Assembly: GCA_951804985.1 (NCBI GenBank)
Contig: OX638131.1
Location: 58,930,351-58,994,350 of the forward strand
DNA from: Dryomyza anilis
Taxonomy: Eukaryota > Arthropoda > Insecta > Diptera > Dryomyzidae
Direction: 5' to 3'
Length of the DNA: 64,000 nt
Under the pieces are notes generated by a model, which was not told the origin of the DNA, searched no databases, and saw only the letters and a program-made list of their open reading frames with translations. The position numbers were made by a program, and so were the translations under genes. Position 1 is the stretch's first letter. Every line of letters begins with the position of its first letter. Of this stretch, positions 34,294 through 45,299 are shown piece by piece.

Positions 34294-34904
34294 GATTTCC
34301 AAACGTGTTGGGTTGTGTAGATGGCTGCTACATTTATATCATTAAACCTGCATCAACATATACTAATCGACATCTTTAACATTGCAAGGAATATGCGATG
34401 CAGACAGAAAATTTACGGATGTATTTATAGGTGCTCTTAGTAAGATACACGATGTGAGAATTTTTAAATTGTCACATATTTGGAATATATTACCAAGTAT
34501 ATGTAATCGACAATATCACATTTTAGGAGATGTAGCTTATCCACTTGGTGAGTACTTACTTACGCCATTTAAGGAGTGTGGACAACTTACAAGAACTCAA
34601 AGGAATTATAATTTAAAGCACTGCCAAACAAGGCTGAAAATTGAAAATGATTTTGGATTGTTAAAGCAAAGATTTCGACAACTTATTCGATTAGAATTTT
34701 TTAAAGTTGAACATATGGCAAACTTTGTATAAGCTTGTTGTGTTCTACATAATTTAGCCATCGACTTGGAGACATCTCAATTGTAACGAGTGTGAACCAA
34801 ATGATAGTCCTGGCGATACGAACAATAAGAACGGTAATGCTTCTGAATCAGTTATACGAAAACTTGGGGAAATTAAAGAAAAATACATTGCTGATAATTT
34901 TTGA

Positions 34905-35376
34905 TTCACAACAAACAAGCAACCAATATAATCGTCAGATTTGCTTAAAATGTTCTTCCCGGTTTGAAAGTGTTTTATCTTTGAATGACGGCATAGCTCT
35001 TAAATGCCGTCATTACCATCGAAGAGTATCTCAATTAAGGAATATGTTTAAATCGTGTGCTTGTAATAAATTTAAATTCCTACTATCGTGTGCATTTTTA
35101 TGTACAGCAATAAAATGCATATCGAAATATGTTATTGTTAACATAGTTTTTCATTTAACACTACGAAATATAAATGAGACATTTAAATCTTTGCAGAATT
35201 TATAGAATTGTATTGATGTAACAGATTTATTAAAGACTAAATAAATATTAATTATATTGGAAAAGAAACACTGTAGTTTAAATTTTATAATGGATTATAT
35301 TAATATATTTAGAACAAAGAACAGGATATTTAAACTTGTATATTTCAAATCATGTAATTATTTTTAAATATTATAA
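34905..35376. other. Spacer between convergent Harbinger genes
   Basis: No gene. The 137-codon frame 34792-35205 overlaps the transposase tail out of frame and has no recognisable domain. Confidence 0.5.
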
Positions 35377-35976
35377 TTAGGTTGGGGTTGGGTCATCTAA
35401 TTTATCCATTTTTTTCTCTGTGCTTTTTTTCTTTTGCTTCTTGCCTTTGTTTTTCAATCTGTTCTTGGTTCGCAAATTATTTTTCGAAAAATAGCTTTTG
35501 CTCATTCTTTTTCTTTGGTTGGCACTCTGAACTTGACTCAGAATTATCAGAACGATTTCGAGTAATTTGTCCTGCACTTACCACAGTATCCGGTACTATT
35601 GAATCATCCATGGATACAATACTGCGTTGTCGTTTCACTATCGAAACCTGTTGTCATTCTGGAAGAACCACTCTTTTTTATTGTTTTTTTCTTTTCATTA
35701 TTGTTTTGTATCGATTTTCCACTTGACACATTGTTCGAGGGGTTTTAAATGTTTCATACATTTTTTCATAGGTCCTATTTGGGGCATATTTTCTGCGTAT
35801 ACATTTAGAAGTAATTTGGTCTCGTTATCCGACCAGAACTCATAATGATTTCTGTTATCTGTAAAAATGGCCAATTAGTAATTAACAATCAATTAAATTA
35901 ATGTTGAGAGAGATCAATCTTAACTTTAAAAAAAAAACAACTTACCACATGCACTATCCATTTTGCAGCTTTCCAT
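35377..35976 (-). pseudogene. Harbinger-associated Myb/SANT-like protein, frameshifted
   Basis: PIF/Harbinger elements usually carry a second gene for a Myb/SANT-like DNA-binding protein that helps import the transposase and bind the ends. Here exon 1 starts at 35976 (MESCKMDSAC) and ends at 35946 next to GTAAG; the acceptor TTTTTACAG ends at 35859. Exon 2 then reads NRNHYEFWSDNETKLLLNVY and AENMPQIGPM, the trihelix/SANT start, and after an indel near 35790 FKTPRTMCQVENRYKTIMK, the third helix. The tail 35577-35377 is lysine-rich and charged, ending KMDKLDDPTPT. It converges on the transposase as in intact elements. Frameshifts and a stop near 35594 show decay. Confidence 0.8.
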
Positions 35977-36615
35977 TTTATTTTTTTTATTTCAAATTTC
36001 AAAAATTGACAGCTTAATATTATTTAAAATTATGTTCCATTGACGAGTGCAAGTACTGAGTTTTTAGAACAACAACTGAATATTTCTATGGAAAACGGCA
36101 TAACATTTTAAAGAGGATACACGGAGCTACACAAAAAAGCATTACCGTGGTTTTTGGAATTTTGTAGACCAAGTAACAGATTTTTTTTATATAACAAATT
36201 TTAATTTTGTCAATTTTTAGTTTTCTTTTGACTATATCTCGTAAACTACATTTTTATACGTAAAGTAAAATTTTTGTATTCTAGCGCAAGGTTCTCTGTG
36301 TCTCAAGCAGAAAAGATACTTTCATTATTGTCATTGGTTGGAATATGAAATATAATACAAAACCAAAACTATGCGAAAATAAAAATGGGCTATATCTCAA
36401 AAATCAGAGTTAATATGAATAAACCGTTTAGCTTAAAGTCCTATAAGAACTTAGGTAGAGCTCTCTCACCATTTTGAGCTGTACGTGTTATATTTGTACT
36501 CAACGAGCGACAGGTGAGAGCTTTTCATAGGCAATGTTTTACTCTCGTATGTTTATCATTTACTGCCGAGAGGTAGCGCGGTATAGAAACATGTTTCTAT
36601 GAAAAGATGTTGTTA
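35977..36615. other. Probable right end of Harbinger, then unassigned sequence
   Basis: TTTCCATAGA, GTTGTTGTTCT and similar words near 36055-36110 (reverse strand) resemble the sequence at 32385-32440 in the opposite orientation, so terminal repeats may lie near 32340 and 36140. Exact ends and a 3-bp target duplication were not resolved. The rest is AT-rich. Confidence 0.4.
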
Positions 36616-36687
36616 GCCCCAGTCCAGGCTTGAACCGGGGACCTTTCGGTTCGCAGTCCAACGCACTAACCACTGAGCTACCGCGGC
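36616..36687 (-). ncRNA. tRNA-derived SINE head / tRNA pseudogene
   Basis: The 72 nt reading leftward have tRNA layout: GCCGCGG, A box TAGCTCAGTGG, anticodon region GGACTGCGAACC, B box GGTTCAAGCC, and closing CTGGGGC. The acceptor, anticodon and T stems each contain mismatches, and the implied anticodon GCG is not a normal nuclear one, so this is more likely the promoter-bearing head of a SINE than a working tRNA. The RNA polymerase III A and B boxes look intact. Confidence 0.7.
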
Positions 36688-36699
36688 TATCACTTACGA

Positions 36700-39535
36700 T
36701 ATCTTTTTTGATATTTTCCGAGTCGCGTCGTATCTGAAATCCGAATAACCGGTACGAATACGAATGTTTAGCAAACATCCATACGGAATGGAATTATGTT
36801 TTGTCATAGTGGACGTATTCACAATGAATTCGCACGGATCCCAAAGTAGCTAAAAAATACGAATTCGTAGCGAAGATTCGGATTTTCGCTACGGCGCACA
36901 TTGTGGTATTTAAATGAAAAACCTGGCCAAAAGTTAATTTCGTAAACTTTGTCTTATCTTGAGATACCTCTACTGATAGCGGATATGGAGCATATAATTA
37001 TTTTGATTTTAAGGGAAGCCATTCTTTCTCCAAAGTTAGAAATTTTAAATAAGATATTTTTTTTTATTAATCTCTATTTTGAATTAGTTGTATATAAAAC
37101 TATTATTTTGTGTTGAAGCGTGGTAATATAATATAAATTATTACACGGAATTTATTAAGGGATATATTTTCTTCAAATAAATATAATTAATATTATTTTA
37201 TAATGTGTTACTGTTTTAATGACGTCTTAAAAATATTGCTTTAAAAAAAATAAAACAATTTCTAATGCAATATTTAAAAATTGATTTTGTTTTAGAGTAT
37301 AGAAAAACATCCTTCCAAAAGTAGTATTAATTAAAAGACAAATGCATTAAGTTTTAAATATATATGAGAATGGTTGCGCCTTCGTTTGCCACTTTAAATT
37401 AACCAAGTTTTTATGAAGGTCTTTTATTTGCATATTTTTAGCGATAACTCTAAAAGTACTGGATCGATTTGAATGAAATTTGTTTTAGACCATATGTAGG
37501 GCAGAACTTTTTAATAGGATATACACTGTCATCTCCTGTACAATAAATATTGGTTTGATTATTTAGGAACAGATATCTCATAAAATTTGAAGATAAATCC
37601 ATAAAATGTTATAACTTTAAGTCTGATACATACATTATCATATGTTTTAAAATGGAACTCCCATCCTATGTTTTTTGATCCATTGGATGATATTCCATAT
37701 TGCACTATAGATTAAAATAAAGTAATCTGAACAATATACCCAAATTCATTCCGATGAATAGAATGAGTCTGCTTGTGATATTTTTTATATCACTTTTTTT
37801 GTTGTTCATTTAATGAATTATTTATTAAAAATAAATAAAAACTTTATCAACAACTGTTATTAAATAATTAATAAAATAATCAAACATACTCATAAAACAT
37901 AGATAAATTTATACAGGCTATACAAAAACAAAGAAACTAGTTAGTATTAAAGTAGGCGTGGCATCTAAAAATTCCACTTATGATTACTTTTACATTAAAT
38001 ACTACCACCAGGTACCACTTTTTATTGCATGAAAATCAGAATTTTGTCCAACTTTTTTAATCGAATACCCTACTGTGCGAAGGGATTCAGAATTCTGGTG
38101 TTTATGTGACGAATATGTTCTTTTTAATTTCGTATTTTATATTTATTTGGATTTGCGCTACGACGGGACTCAGAATTCTGGTGTTTATGTGACAAATATG
38201 TTCTTTTCGTATTTTATAATATATATTTGTAAATTTTTGGCTTACTAATATATATATATAAATGTTTATTACAAAAACACTATTTTTCGTCTAAAAAGGA
38301 TTTCGCCATTTTAAATTTCGACATTTTTGAGATCTTTTTAGAAATTTTTTTATTAATTATTCCTAATTTATAATATAACGATAAGCAAGATGATTTATAG
38401 TTATCCAGAGCATTGTCCAAATTTAAATCAAATATACTACACATATGTATAGTGTCGTACTTCAACAAAAATATTTTTAAAAATTAAAAAATAAATCATG
38501 ATTGTTCCTATTTATTTGACCACCACTGTATATTGGCCAATGGAGCGATATAAATGAAAAGGCGATGGAAAGCATACAGTTCAAATAATGTTCATGAGAC
38601 AAATCTCGCCGACGTTGTCAAAAACTTTTTCACCATTGTTGTTACTTGTATGCTATTTTTTTCCATAACTTTCGCAATAAAATTTGTTGATTTTTGCATT
38701 AATTTTTTTTTTGTTTTGCGACACTTGTCATACTTTTTTTTTAAATGTAGAATGACAGAGTGAAATAAAAAAAAACTCGGTTATTTCAGTGAGGTCCAAT
38801 GTAAAGGTAAAAGGTTAGACAGCCCCGCTGTAGCGCATTTCGAATTCACTGGATGCTTGAGACCAGATTATATTATGACCCAAACATAGTGTTTGTTTTT
38901 TAATATTAAATTTGAAAAAAAAGCAAGTCTCATAAATTAATTCACAGCAACATAAAACCATTAATAACAATGTGACAGAATTACAGTTATATGCACCGAT
39001 GTTTAGATAATATACATATATTCATTGTAGAGGACTTATTAAAGTCACCGATATATTTATATTTCAGTATGCTATATTCAATAATATAGCGTAGCAATAA
39101 TTCTATAGACATTTTTCTTATATCTTTATTAATAATTATATTCTACATAGTAACAATAATTATCATAAAATGAAAAGGTTTGTTTATAAAATATGTTGCA
39201 TGCTTCCTATAACAATTGATTTCCACACTATTTAAAGTATTCTTACCAAGTGTCGGTAAAAATGTGTACCACCAAAACAACTTTTTTACTATGAAAATGA
39301 ACGTTTTACAAATAACTTTTAATCCTCAGACTTAATTCCTGTTTCATTCAGAAGTACCAACATAAGAAATAACAATTAAATCGAGTACCAAAATATTGCA
39401 TACTACAATTAACCAGTGGTGTTATCTTCGCCGACAGCGATTCTTACAGCGTTCGGTAAATGTTGTGATATAATCTATAAAATTCAAAGAAAAACCTTCA
39501 TCAGTAAAAACTGTTTGTTTTACTTCCCAGTGTTT
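36700..39535. other. No gene seen
   Basis: AT-rich, with one imperfect 83-bp direct duplication containing CAGAATTCTGGTGTTTATGT (38088 and 38171). CACCACTGTA near 38520 resembles a Tc1-type end, but no partner was found. Frames at 38280, 38554 and 39422 lack motifs. Confidence 0.45.
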
Positions 39536-39810
39536 TGAATCAAGAATAAAAGAAACAAAGATTGCGTAAAGTTGTTCAAAACTTGAATCTTCTGCGCATG
39601 TACGTACGTTTTTTACAACTGTAATTTTTGTGTCAGAATGTGGTTGACAAGAAAACAACACAATTTAATTATTTTTGAAATACTTGTGTGCGATTAATTG
39701 ACATGTTTGCAAATAAAAAATAAGAAACCACCATCGAACGGCGCTAAAAACAAATTAATACAACAGCATTTGTGTAGCTCCGGTCCCTCAGGATAACAAA
39801 TATATATTTT
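39536..39810 (+). repeat. Dispersed repeat family R2, copy 1
   Basis: AGAAACAAAGATTGCG, GAAAACAACACA, GCGATTAATTGACATGTTTG, AAATAAAAAATAAGAAACCA and AGCATTTGTGTAGCTCC match inverted copies at 41045-41225 (first part) and 52490-52685 (second part). Confidence 0.65.
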
Positions 39811-40248
39811 ATATTTTAAATATAAATTAATTCATTCACCAACTATGGCGTTTGAGCCAAACAAAATCTCATCCCAACACACCAAAAACCTGGATATTAA
39901 GTGATTGTCGAATGTACATATATTGAACATGGTTATCGAAACTTTCACTGGAGAAAAACGTTCATATTTCTATAATTGTAAGCTTGAAAAGCATAGCATT
40001 CTCCAGCAAAACAGGTAGCTTTTTATCCAATTGAATCTAGACTTTACCTAAACTTGAAATCGACATTGAATATTCCTTCAAGTTTTTGTTCAATTGTAGC
40101 AAAAGAGGTTCTTCGCTTGTTGTTTAACTTAATTTTGAACTTGAAATCGACCTTTAAATTAAACTTGAATCTAAGCGCATATATTTACCTAATTAAAGGT
40201 TTAAATATAAAATACAAGAAAATGCATATAAAGTTATAATACTATATA

Positions 40249-40738
40249 TTAAAAGGAATTAAAATATGGCCTACAATAGATTCTCGCTTCTGTGAGATAA
40301 CAGACAGCTGCAACAGCACCTGCGCCGGTGGCAGTGTACAGGAACTTCTTGTAAATTCCACGATGTGCCTTGAAGATCAAAAAAATTAATCCAATTCCGC
40401 CACTGCGATGTATAACATTGCCAGGTTCGCGCAAAATATCAATGGTGTCTGCGTATGAATGAAATTATAACAATATTTCATAAACGTATTCGTAAACCTT
40501 TGCCACTTACATTGTATATCAGCTAATCGTCCAATTCATTAGAATTGTTCGTCGTATTGTGTAAATATTGTGTCTTGTACGACTTTAGATTTCTGGCACA
40601 ATTGTTTAGTACTCTAATATACAGATGCAACAAATCATTACATATGCATTAACACATCGGCATCTGTCAACAAAATGAATTTTAATATAATTATTTTAAT
40701 TCGATACTTACAAAATTTTTGCTACGCACAATGGACAT
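40249..40738 (-). pseudogene. Mic26-27: Apolipoprotein O / MICOS Mic26-27-like gene remnant, three exons
   Basis: ApoO-family proteins sit in the mitochondrial inner membrane and help shape cristae as MICOS subunits. Exon 1 (40738-40712) is MSIVRSKNF followed by GTAAGT. Exon 2 (40613-40511) follows TATATTAG, reads STKQLCQKSKVVQDTIFTQY then DEQF, and ends before GTAAGT. Exon 3 (40448-40249) follows ATACGCAG and gives TIDILREPGNVIHRSGG, a short membrane stretch GLIFLIFKAHRG, YKKFLYTATGAGAVAAVCY and a stop. Phases agree (0, then 1). Exon 2 contains adjacent in-frame TAA and TGA codons after DEQF, and the glycine-rich membrane segment is shortened, so this is probably a decaying, intron-retaining duplicate rather than a working gene. 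Family assignment rests on the exon 3 pattern and is moderate. Confidence 0.55.
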
Positions 40739-41044
40739 TTAGAAAAAATGTTTTTTTTTTGTTTACATTTAATTTACACGTCACTGGGTTGCTACCGGGT
40801 AATTTTGTATAGTGAATTTCGTCTTAAGTTTTTTCAACTTTAAAAACCAGCGTTTAAATAACATTCATTTAATCGCCTTGATCATGACATTGGTTGTAAA
40901 AGAAAATTCTCCAAATTTATCAAACCTTAAAATCATTGTGTATTGGGATGTGTATTGGAATATTTATTTCATTTAAAAAAAAAAATTTGAGACATTTTTG
41001 GCAAAAAAAACATTTGTGTCAGACTTTCGGCAGTTTCTTCAGTG

Positions 41045-41225
41045 GGTGTATCAATTATCTGCACATGGACATGGCAATTAATCACACACAAATATATCAA
41101 AAATAATTGAAATGTGTTGTTTTCTTTTCTGACACAAAAAAATAATTACAGTTGTTAAAGAACTTCTAGTTTTGAACAACGTTCTGCGCAATCTTTGTTT
41201 CTATTATTCTGGTTCGTACACGCTG
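41045..41225 (-). repeat. Dispersed repeat family R2, copy 2
   Basis: Inverted relative to 39536-39700 over about 160 bp (GATTAATTGCCATGT, GAAAACAACACATT, TTTTTGTGTCAGAA, AACAAAGATTGCGC on the reverse strand). The ApoO-like remnant lies between the two. Confidence 0.6.
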
Positions 41226-41322
41226 CAAAAAAAGGGCTCTCCCAAACATAATTTTGCAGGCAAGCTCTGCCTTACATTATAATATCACGGAAACATTTTA
41301 ATGTTGCCCCTTAAACTGATGT

Positions 41323-42952
41323 ACACTCAAAAAATTACTGCTATAAATTAGTAGTTATTTTAATATTACACAAAGAAAACTAAAGATGGTTGAAAAGTAT
41401 TATAGCCTTAAACTTCATTGCAGTTGCAAATTAATCAGGTCAAATATTTGCCACTTTTCGTGATATTTGGATAATATTAATAGGTTTGCTACAAATGTAT
41501 TAATATCTGTGGAATATGTGAATATTTGCAGCAATGCTGCCTATTTCTCTAGTAGTTGCAGTGAATCTACCATAAATATGACATTTTTTGTGATGTTTAT
41601 AGGAAACATCTCACAAATAATACAAAATATGTAATGTTTACAATTAATTTACACTTTTTCTGAAATTTATATGTATTTCCTGCATATTGAAATTGTTAAA
41701 GCGAGTAGTATTTTAGTTGCAGCAATACTCGCATAAAAATTCTATTTTCTTAGTGTATGCAGTACTACTTGTTTTTAATTTTTATTAATTTTTAATAGTA
41801 TAACAACAATATATTAGTTATTTTCATCCCTGTGTTTTCTCCGCTTTCAATACAACCAAAATAAAAAAGAGTTGTCAAATGAACACTCGAACTCTTTGAT
41901 TAATTTAATATTAATAGATATATATTTATTTTATGTCATTTAATTTATGTAGCTGCCGACAAGAATAACGACGATCCCAACTGCCCAAGTAACAATTTAC
42001 TGGAGAGCACCATTTTCTAGCTAGTTTTTACTCAGAGAATGACGTGGCAGAACTGGATAGAAAAATTTGCGCATTACTAGCTTCTACGACATCTAGTAAA
42101 GTTATTATAATAACAATACTATAATATTCTAAATACAAATAGGTGACAGACATAACGTAGTATAGTTTGTGTAGTAAATAAAGCTATGCGAAACAAATAT
42201 TACAGCATTTTTATTTTTGTTGGGTACCACGGTTACTAGAGAATAATATATTTTAGTCCGCTGTAAAGAGCACTATTTTTTGAAAGTCGTGACAATTTTT
42301 ATTTTTTGTTTTTCTATTACAGACTTCTAATAAAAGTGAAAACAACGTTTTTTTACACGATAGGTTTCCTTTACTTGCAGATCCTCAGGGGACACTTATA
42401 TTTTTTCTTAATATTGTAGCTTTACTACATTTAAATTTGCAAGGTCGTGGTCATTTTATTTTTGTGCTGCCAATTAAATGCAGTTCAATAAAATTCAGTT
42501 TCTAATATTCACTTTTCAATAAAATTTTGAAAAACAATTTCAAATAATTTATTTATTTTTTTGAATTTATTATATTTCAGTACAAAGAGCTTCTTTTGAC
42601 AAAAAGCTTTCGGAAAGTTTTTGAAATTTGGCTGTGTTTAAACGAAAACTACAAAAATACTACGAATAGTTTCGTGGTATTTGTACCAGATAAATACCAC
42701 AATGAAATCAACGAATACTACAAAATATTATAATACAAAATATTATAATTTTTTTCATTTTCGGATAAGAATATACATTTAAATGTAAATAAATGCAATG
42801 TGTTAGTTTTAACTACAGTCAGTTAATTTTATTAGTAAAAACGATGCAATAAAAACAACTACAGCATTTAGTCAAATATGACTACATTTTTATTAGGACG
42901 GTTAAATTCAACTACATTTTTTATAATTTTTAACGCAGTATTTTTTGGGTGT
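41323..42952. mobile_element. 1630-bp TIR element with ATGT duplication and paralogous empty site
   Basis: Ends are ACACTCAAAAAATTACTGC and, on the other strand, ACACCCAAAAAATACTGCG. ATGT flanks both sides (41319-41322 and 42953-42956). The related repeat at 60856-60880 continues straight across this point, so it is an unoccupied paralogous site. No transposase frame was recognised. A 391-bp element of another family is inserted at 41367. Confidence 0.82.
41367..41757 (-). mobile_element. 391-bp MITE, TACACTAAGAAAAC family, copy 1
   Basis: Starts TACACAAAGAAAACTAAAGA and ends TTTTCTTAGTGTA. It matches the 392-bp copy at 48395-48786 end to end in the opposite orientation. No target duplication could be seen. 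Confidence 0.75.
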
Positions 42953-43250
42953 ATGTACTAATGGAAACATAATAATTACTACATCTAAACAAAATAAATA
43001 TTTGAACAGAAACATAAATATATTCAAAATAAAACATGATTTTGAACGACATGAATATAAATATGTTTCCAGAGAAACATATCAGGTGTTTCAGTTCAAA
43101 AAGTAGAATGTTTGCATAAAAACATATCTATGTAAATATTTTTGGAAGGAAATCCTGAAAATAATATAAAATATTGTTTTTTTTATTAATTATTATTAAA
43201 AATCGTTAAACATGCACAGTGGGAATTTATAATGTTTGAATTCATATACA

Positions 43251-43824
43251 AATTTTTAAATGGTTAAGTGACCAGACTATCCAGGCTCGCTTGTATTTGG
43301 TACAGTTAAAGTTGGTTTCAGTACAGCACATAGCGTAGGAAACACAGAACCAAATAGTGACGTAAATACAACGAACTTGTACATCAATACGACAAACAAA
43401 TTTATCAAATGTCAACTGATGTCGAATTCATCAATATTACGTATTGCGTTAATTAATCGTGATTTACTAACACATTGAGAGATTTTAAAGTAATGTGTAC
43501 GTTAATATTACGAATGCGTTTATCAACCTTCTTTGATCAATTGATGTACAACGTACGTAGTATTGACAATGTTTTTAATCAAAAAGTAATAAATGAAACA
43601 CATTCAACCAAATTTATAGTAAAATTAATCCACATTATATTGAATTCAATTTCACTACGTATTTGGGAATTACATTTTTTGGTCAATTGTTTTTGTTTAT
43701 TTATTTAAATATAATAAAATAATTCCATTCAACTCAACATATTTAAATTAAAAATACAATTAAATAAATTATATTTATCGCACTTTATACTTTTTTGCAA
43801 ATAAAACAAAGTATTTTTGTTACG
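43251..43824. other. No gene; cluster of CGTAATATTGA-like words
   Basis: From 43370 on, words such as CATCAATATTACG, TTAATATTACG and CAATACGAC recur. The same words return at 44130-44270 beyond the SINE, so both sides may be arms of one interrupted element. Confidence 0.4.
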
Positions 43825-44011
43825 GCCTCAGCAGTCCAGAGGTAGCGCGCTGGGCTTGCATTCTGAAGGTCTCGGGTTCAAATCCCGGCTTGGGCATGGG
43901 CGCTCGTGGTGATATTAACCACAAATTGTAGGGAATAGATTTCAAAGTACAATGGATATAGTCTGTCTGAGTGCTGTGGATCTTAGTAGATATTCCAAAA
44001 AAAAAAAAAAA
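43825..44011 (+). mobile_element. tRNA-derived SINE with poly(A) tail
   Basis: The 71-nt head folds as a tRNA: GCCTCAG pairs mostly with CTTGGGC, the T arm TCGGGTTCAAATCCCGG is nearly perfect, and the anticodon loop CTTGCAT gives TGC (Ala). B box GGGTTCAAATCCC is intact. A body of about 100 nt and 15 A (43997-44011) follow. Pol III promoter plus A tail fit a SINE mobilised by a LINE. Confidence 0.78.
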
Positions 44012-45299
44012 TACTTTTTATTAGTTTGTATTAATTTTTCACTTCACTAAATAATTGTTGGCACCATGGCTAGTTTGTTTTCCCCCATTATACAATGCTG
44101 TGTATAACATGTGTATACATGAGAGCTTGAGTTTGAAGATCGCGATACGTAATATTGATAAACGACGACATCAAAACATGTTTGCGAGTACGTTATATTG
44201 ATTAACTTGTTCGTCAATATTACGAAAACAGTTTAATGTACGTCGTTTGTCAATATGACGAACGATACTTTTGAAGGAATTCACGGAGGCCTTTAAAAAA
44301 AATTCCGAATTCTGTTTGAAAATCGAAACACTGATTTTTTATTTTTCACATTAGTTTTATAAATTATATACTGCCCAGCTAACGCCAGAGTTCAAGTTAC
44401 ACTCAGGTTCCAGTGTCTTGAATCTAAGATGAATGTTTCGATTTCATTTCACAAGTGTTCTTTCAAAAATTAAATTATAGTTGCAAATGCCAAACACTTT
44501 GTCAAACAAAATTAAATATATTGTGAAGATAAAAATAACGTGTGATGCATAATTATTATGGTAAGTCAGTAATAAAATTAAACTTAAGCTTATACTTTAT
44601 TCCATTTATTCCCGCAGACACTGAATTCAAGCAGTACAGATGACGTTGTGCGAACAATGTGCAGCTGCAGATGCAACACAGTCGCAGACATTTGACATCG
44701 AGAACTATTTTTGAATATACTGGATATATGCATCCAAGAATATATGCGGCCAAGACTTCTGCAGCCAATATCAGTGCAACATTTTTTTAATGCAGAGCAA
44801 GTCGCTGCTGCAGCATCACATGTGCAGCAAGGTGCGATGATGCAAATTGATGATGTTTTTTACTGTTATATTCGCCGTTATTTGCAATTAAACATATAAA
44901 AAAATAGTATATTTACACCTATTTGATATTGTTTTATTGCAACGCAAGTGCATGCAATATTTCGACTCTTTTGGGAGCCTTTTCGGAAGCTTTTTTTGAT
45001 ATAAAATGAATCTTATACAAGAGCATTTCCAGATTATTTTTAGGCTCCCTACTAAATTGTTTTTAGACTCCTAAAAGAGTCTTCTAACTATGCTCAGGTC
45101 TGAATGACGCATTTTTATCAGAAAATGTATATTTCAAGACTCTTTTCTGAATGAAATATGAGCGCTCAGGCTCAGGCAAAAGATTGCGAAAACAATCTTT
45201 TCGGAATTCTTGCGTTGCCTGGGTGACTATTAAATTATATATTACTTTGTTACTATTTGTACTTTTTGTAATACAATTTGAATATTAATTTTTTTGACA
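44012..45299. other. No gene seen
   Basis: 44130-44270 repeats the CGTAATATTGA words of 43370. 44950-45200 has GACTCTTTTGGGAGCC-type words like 6960-7300. The frame at 44711-44899 (62 codons, rich in Gln and Ala) has no known domain. Confidence 0.4.

Larger units (their letters stand above)
32548..34904 (+). pseudogene. PIF/Harbinger transposase, interrupted and frameshifted
   Basis: HARBI1-type DDE transposase. The N-terminus reads RGIENFVEEVVDKYTDAD (32630-32685, after a shift in an A9 run), then is interrupted by a palindromic MITE and resumes at 33790 with RISKETAAFLALEYERSNFL and LGGRKKMSARKQIYAFL. KYIKFPRSEDETTNKFEQ ends at a GT donor (34099) and joins in phase 0, after a 195-bp intron ending at AG 34293, to GFPNVLGCVDG, which carries the first catalytic Asp. 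The frame 34382-34732 has CDADRKFTDVFIG, GDVAYPL (second Asp) and ENDFGLLKQRFRQL (third acidic residue). The last block, SESVIRKLGEIKEKYIADNF, ends at the natural TGA 34902-34904. Stops at 34378 and 34730 and several indels show it is dead. Confidence 0.88.
41218..43250. repeat. Dispersed repeat family R3, copy 1, interrupted
   Basis: ACACGCTGCAAAAAAAGGGCT, CCAAACATAATTTTGCAGGC, AACATTTTAATGTTGCCCCT and, after the insertion at 41323-42952, TAATGGAAACATAATAATTA and AATCCTGAAAATAA all recur in order at 60656-61085. Noncoding. Confidence 0.75.

Noticed and set aside
34792..35205. 137-codon rightward frame as a separate gene
   Set aside because: Its start overlaps the transposase tail in another frame, and the rest is AT-rich without a domain.
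35382..35845. Rightward frames of 72-114 codons
   Set aside because: They are antisense to the Harbinger Myb/SANT-like gene, which has recognisable motifs.
36616..36687. Functional tRNA gene
   Set aside because: Mismatches in acceptor, anticodon and T stems and an abnormal anticodon; more likely a SINE head or pseudogene.
38505..38530. Tc1-type terminus CACCACTGTA
   Set aside because: No matching inverted end was found within a reasonable distance.
44711..44899. 62-codon frame rich in Gln and Ala
   Set aside because: No domain, splice or promoter context; may be chance.
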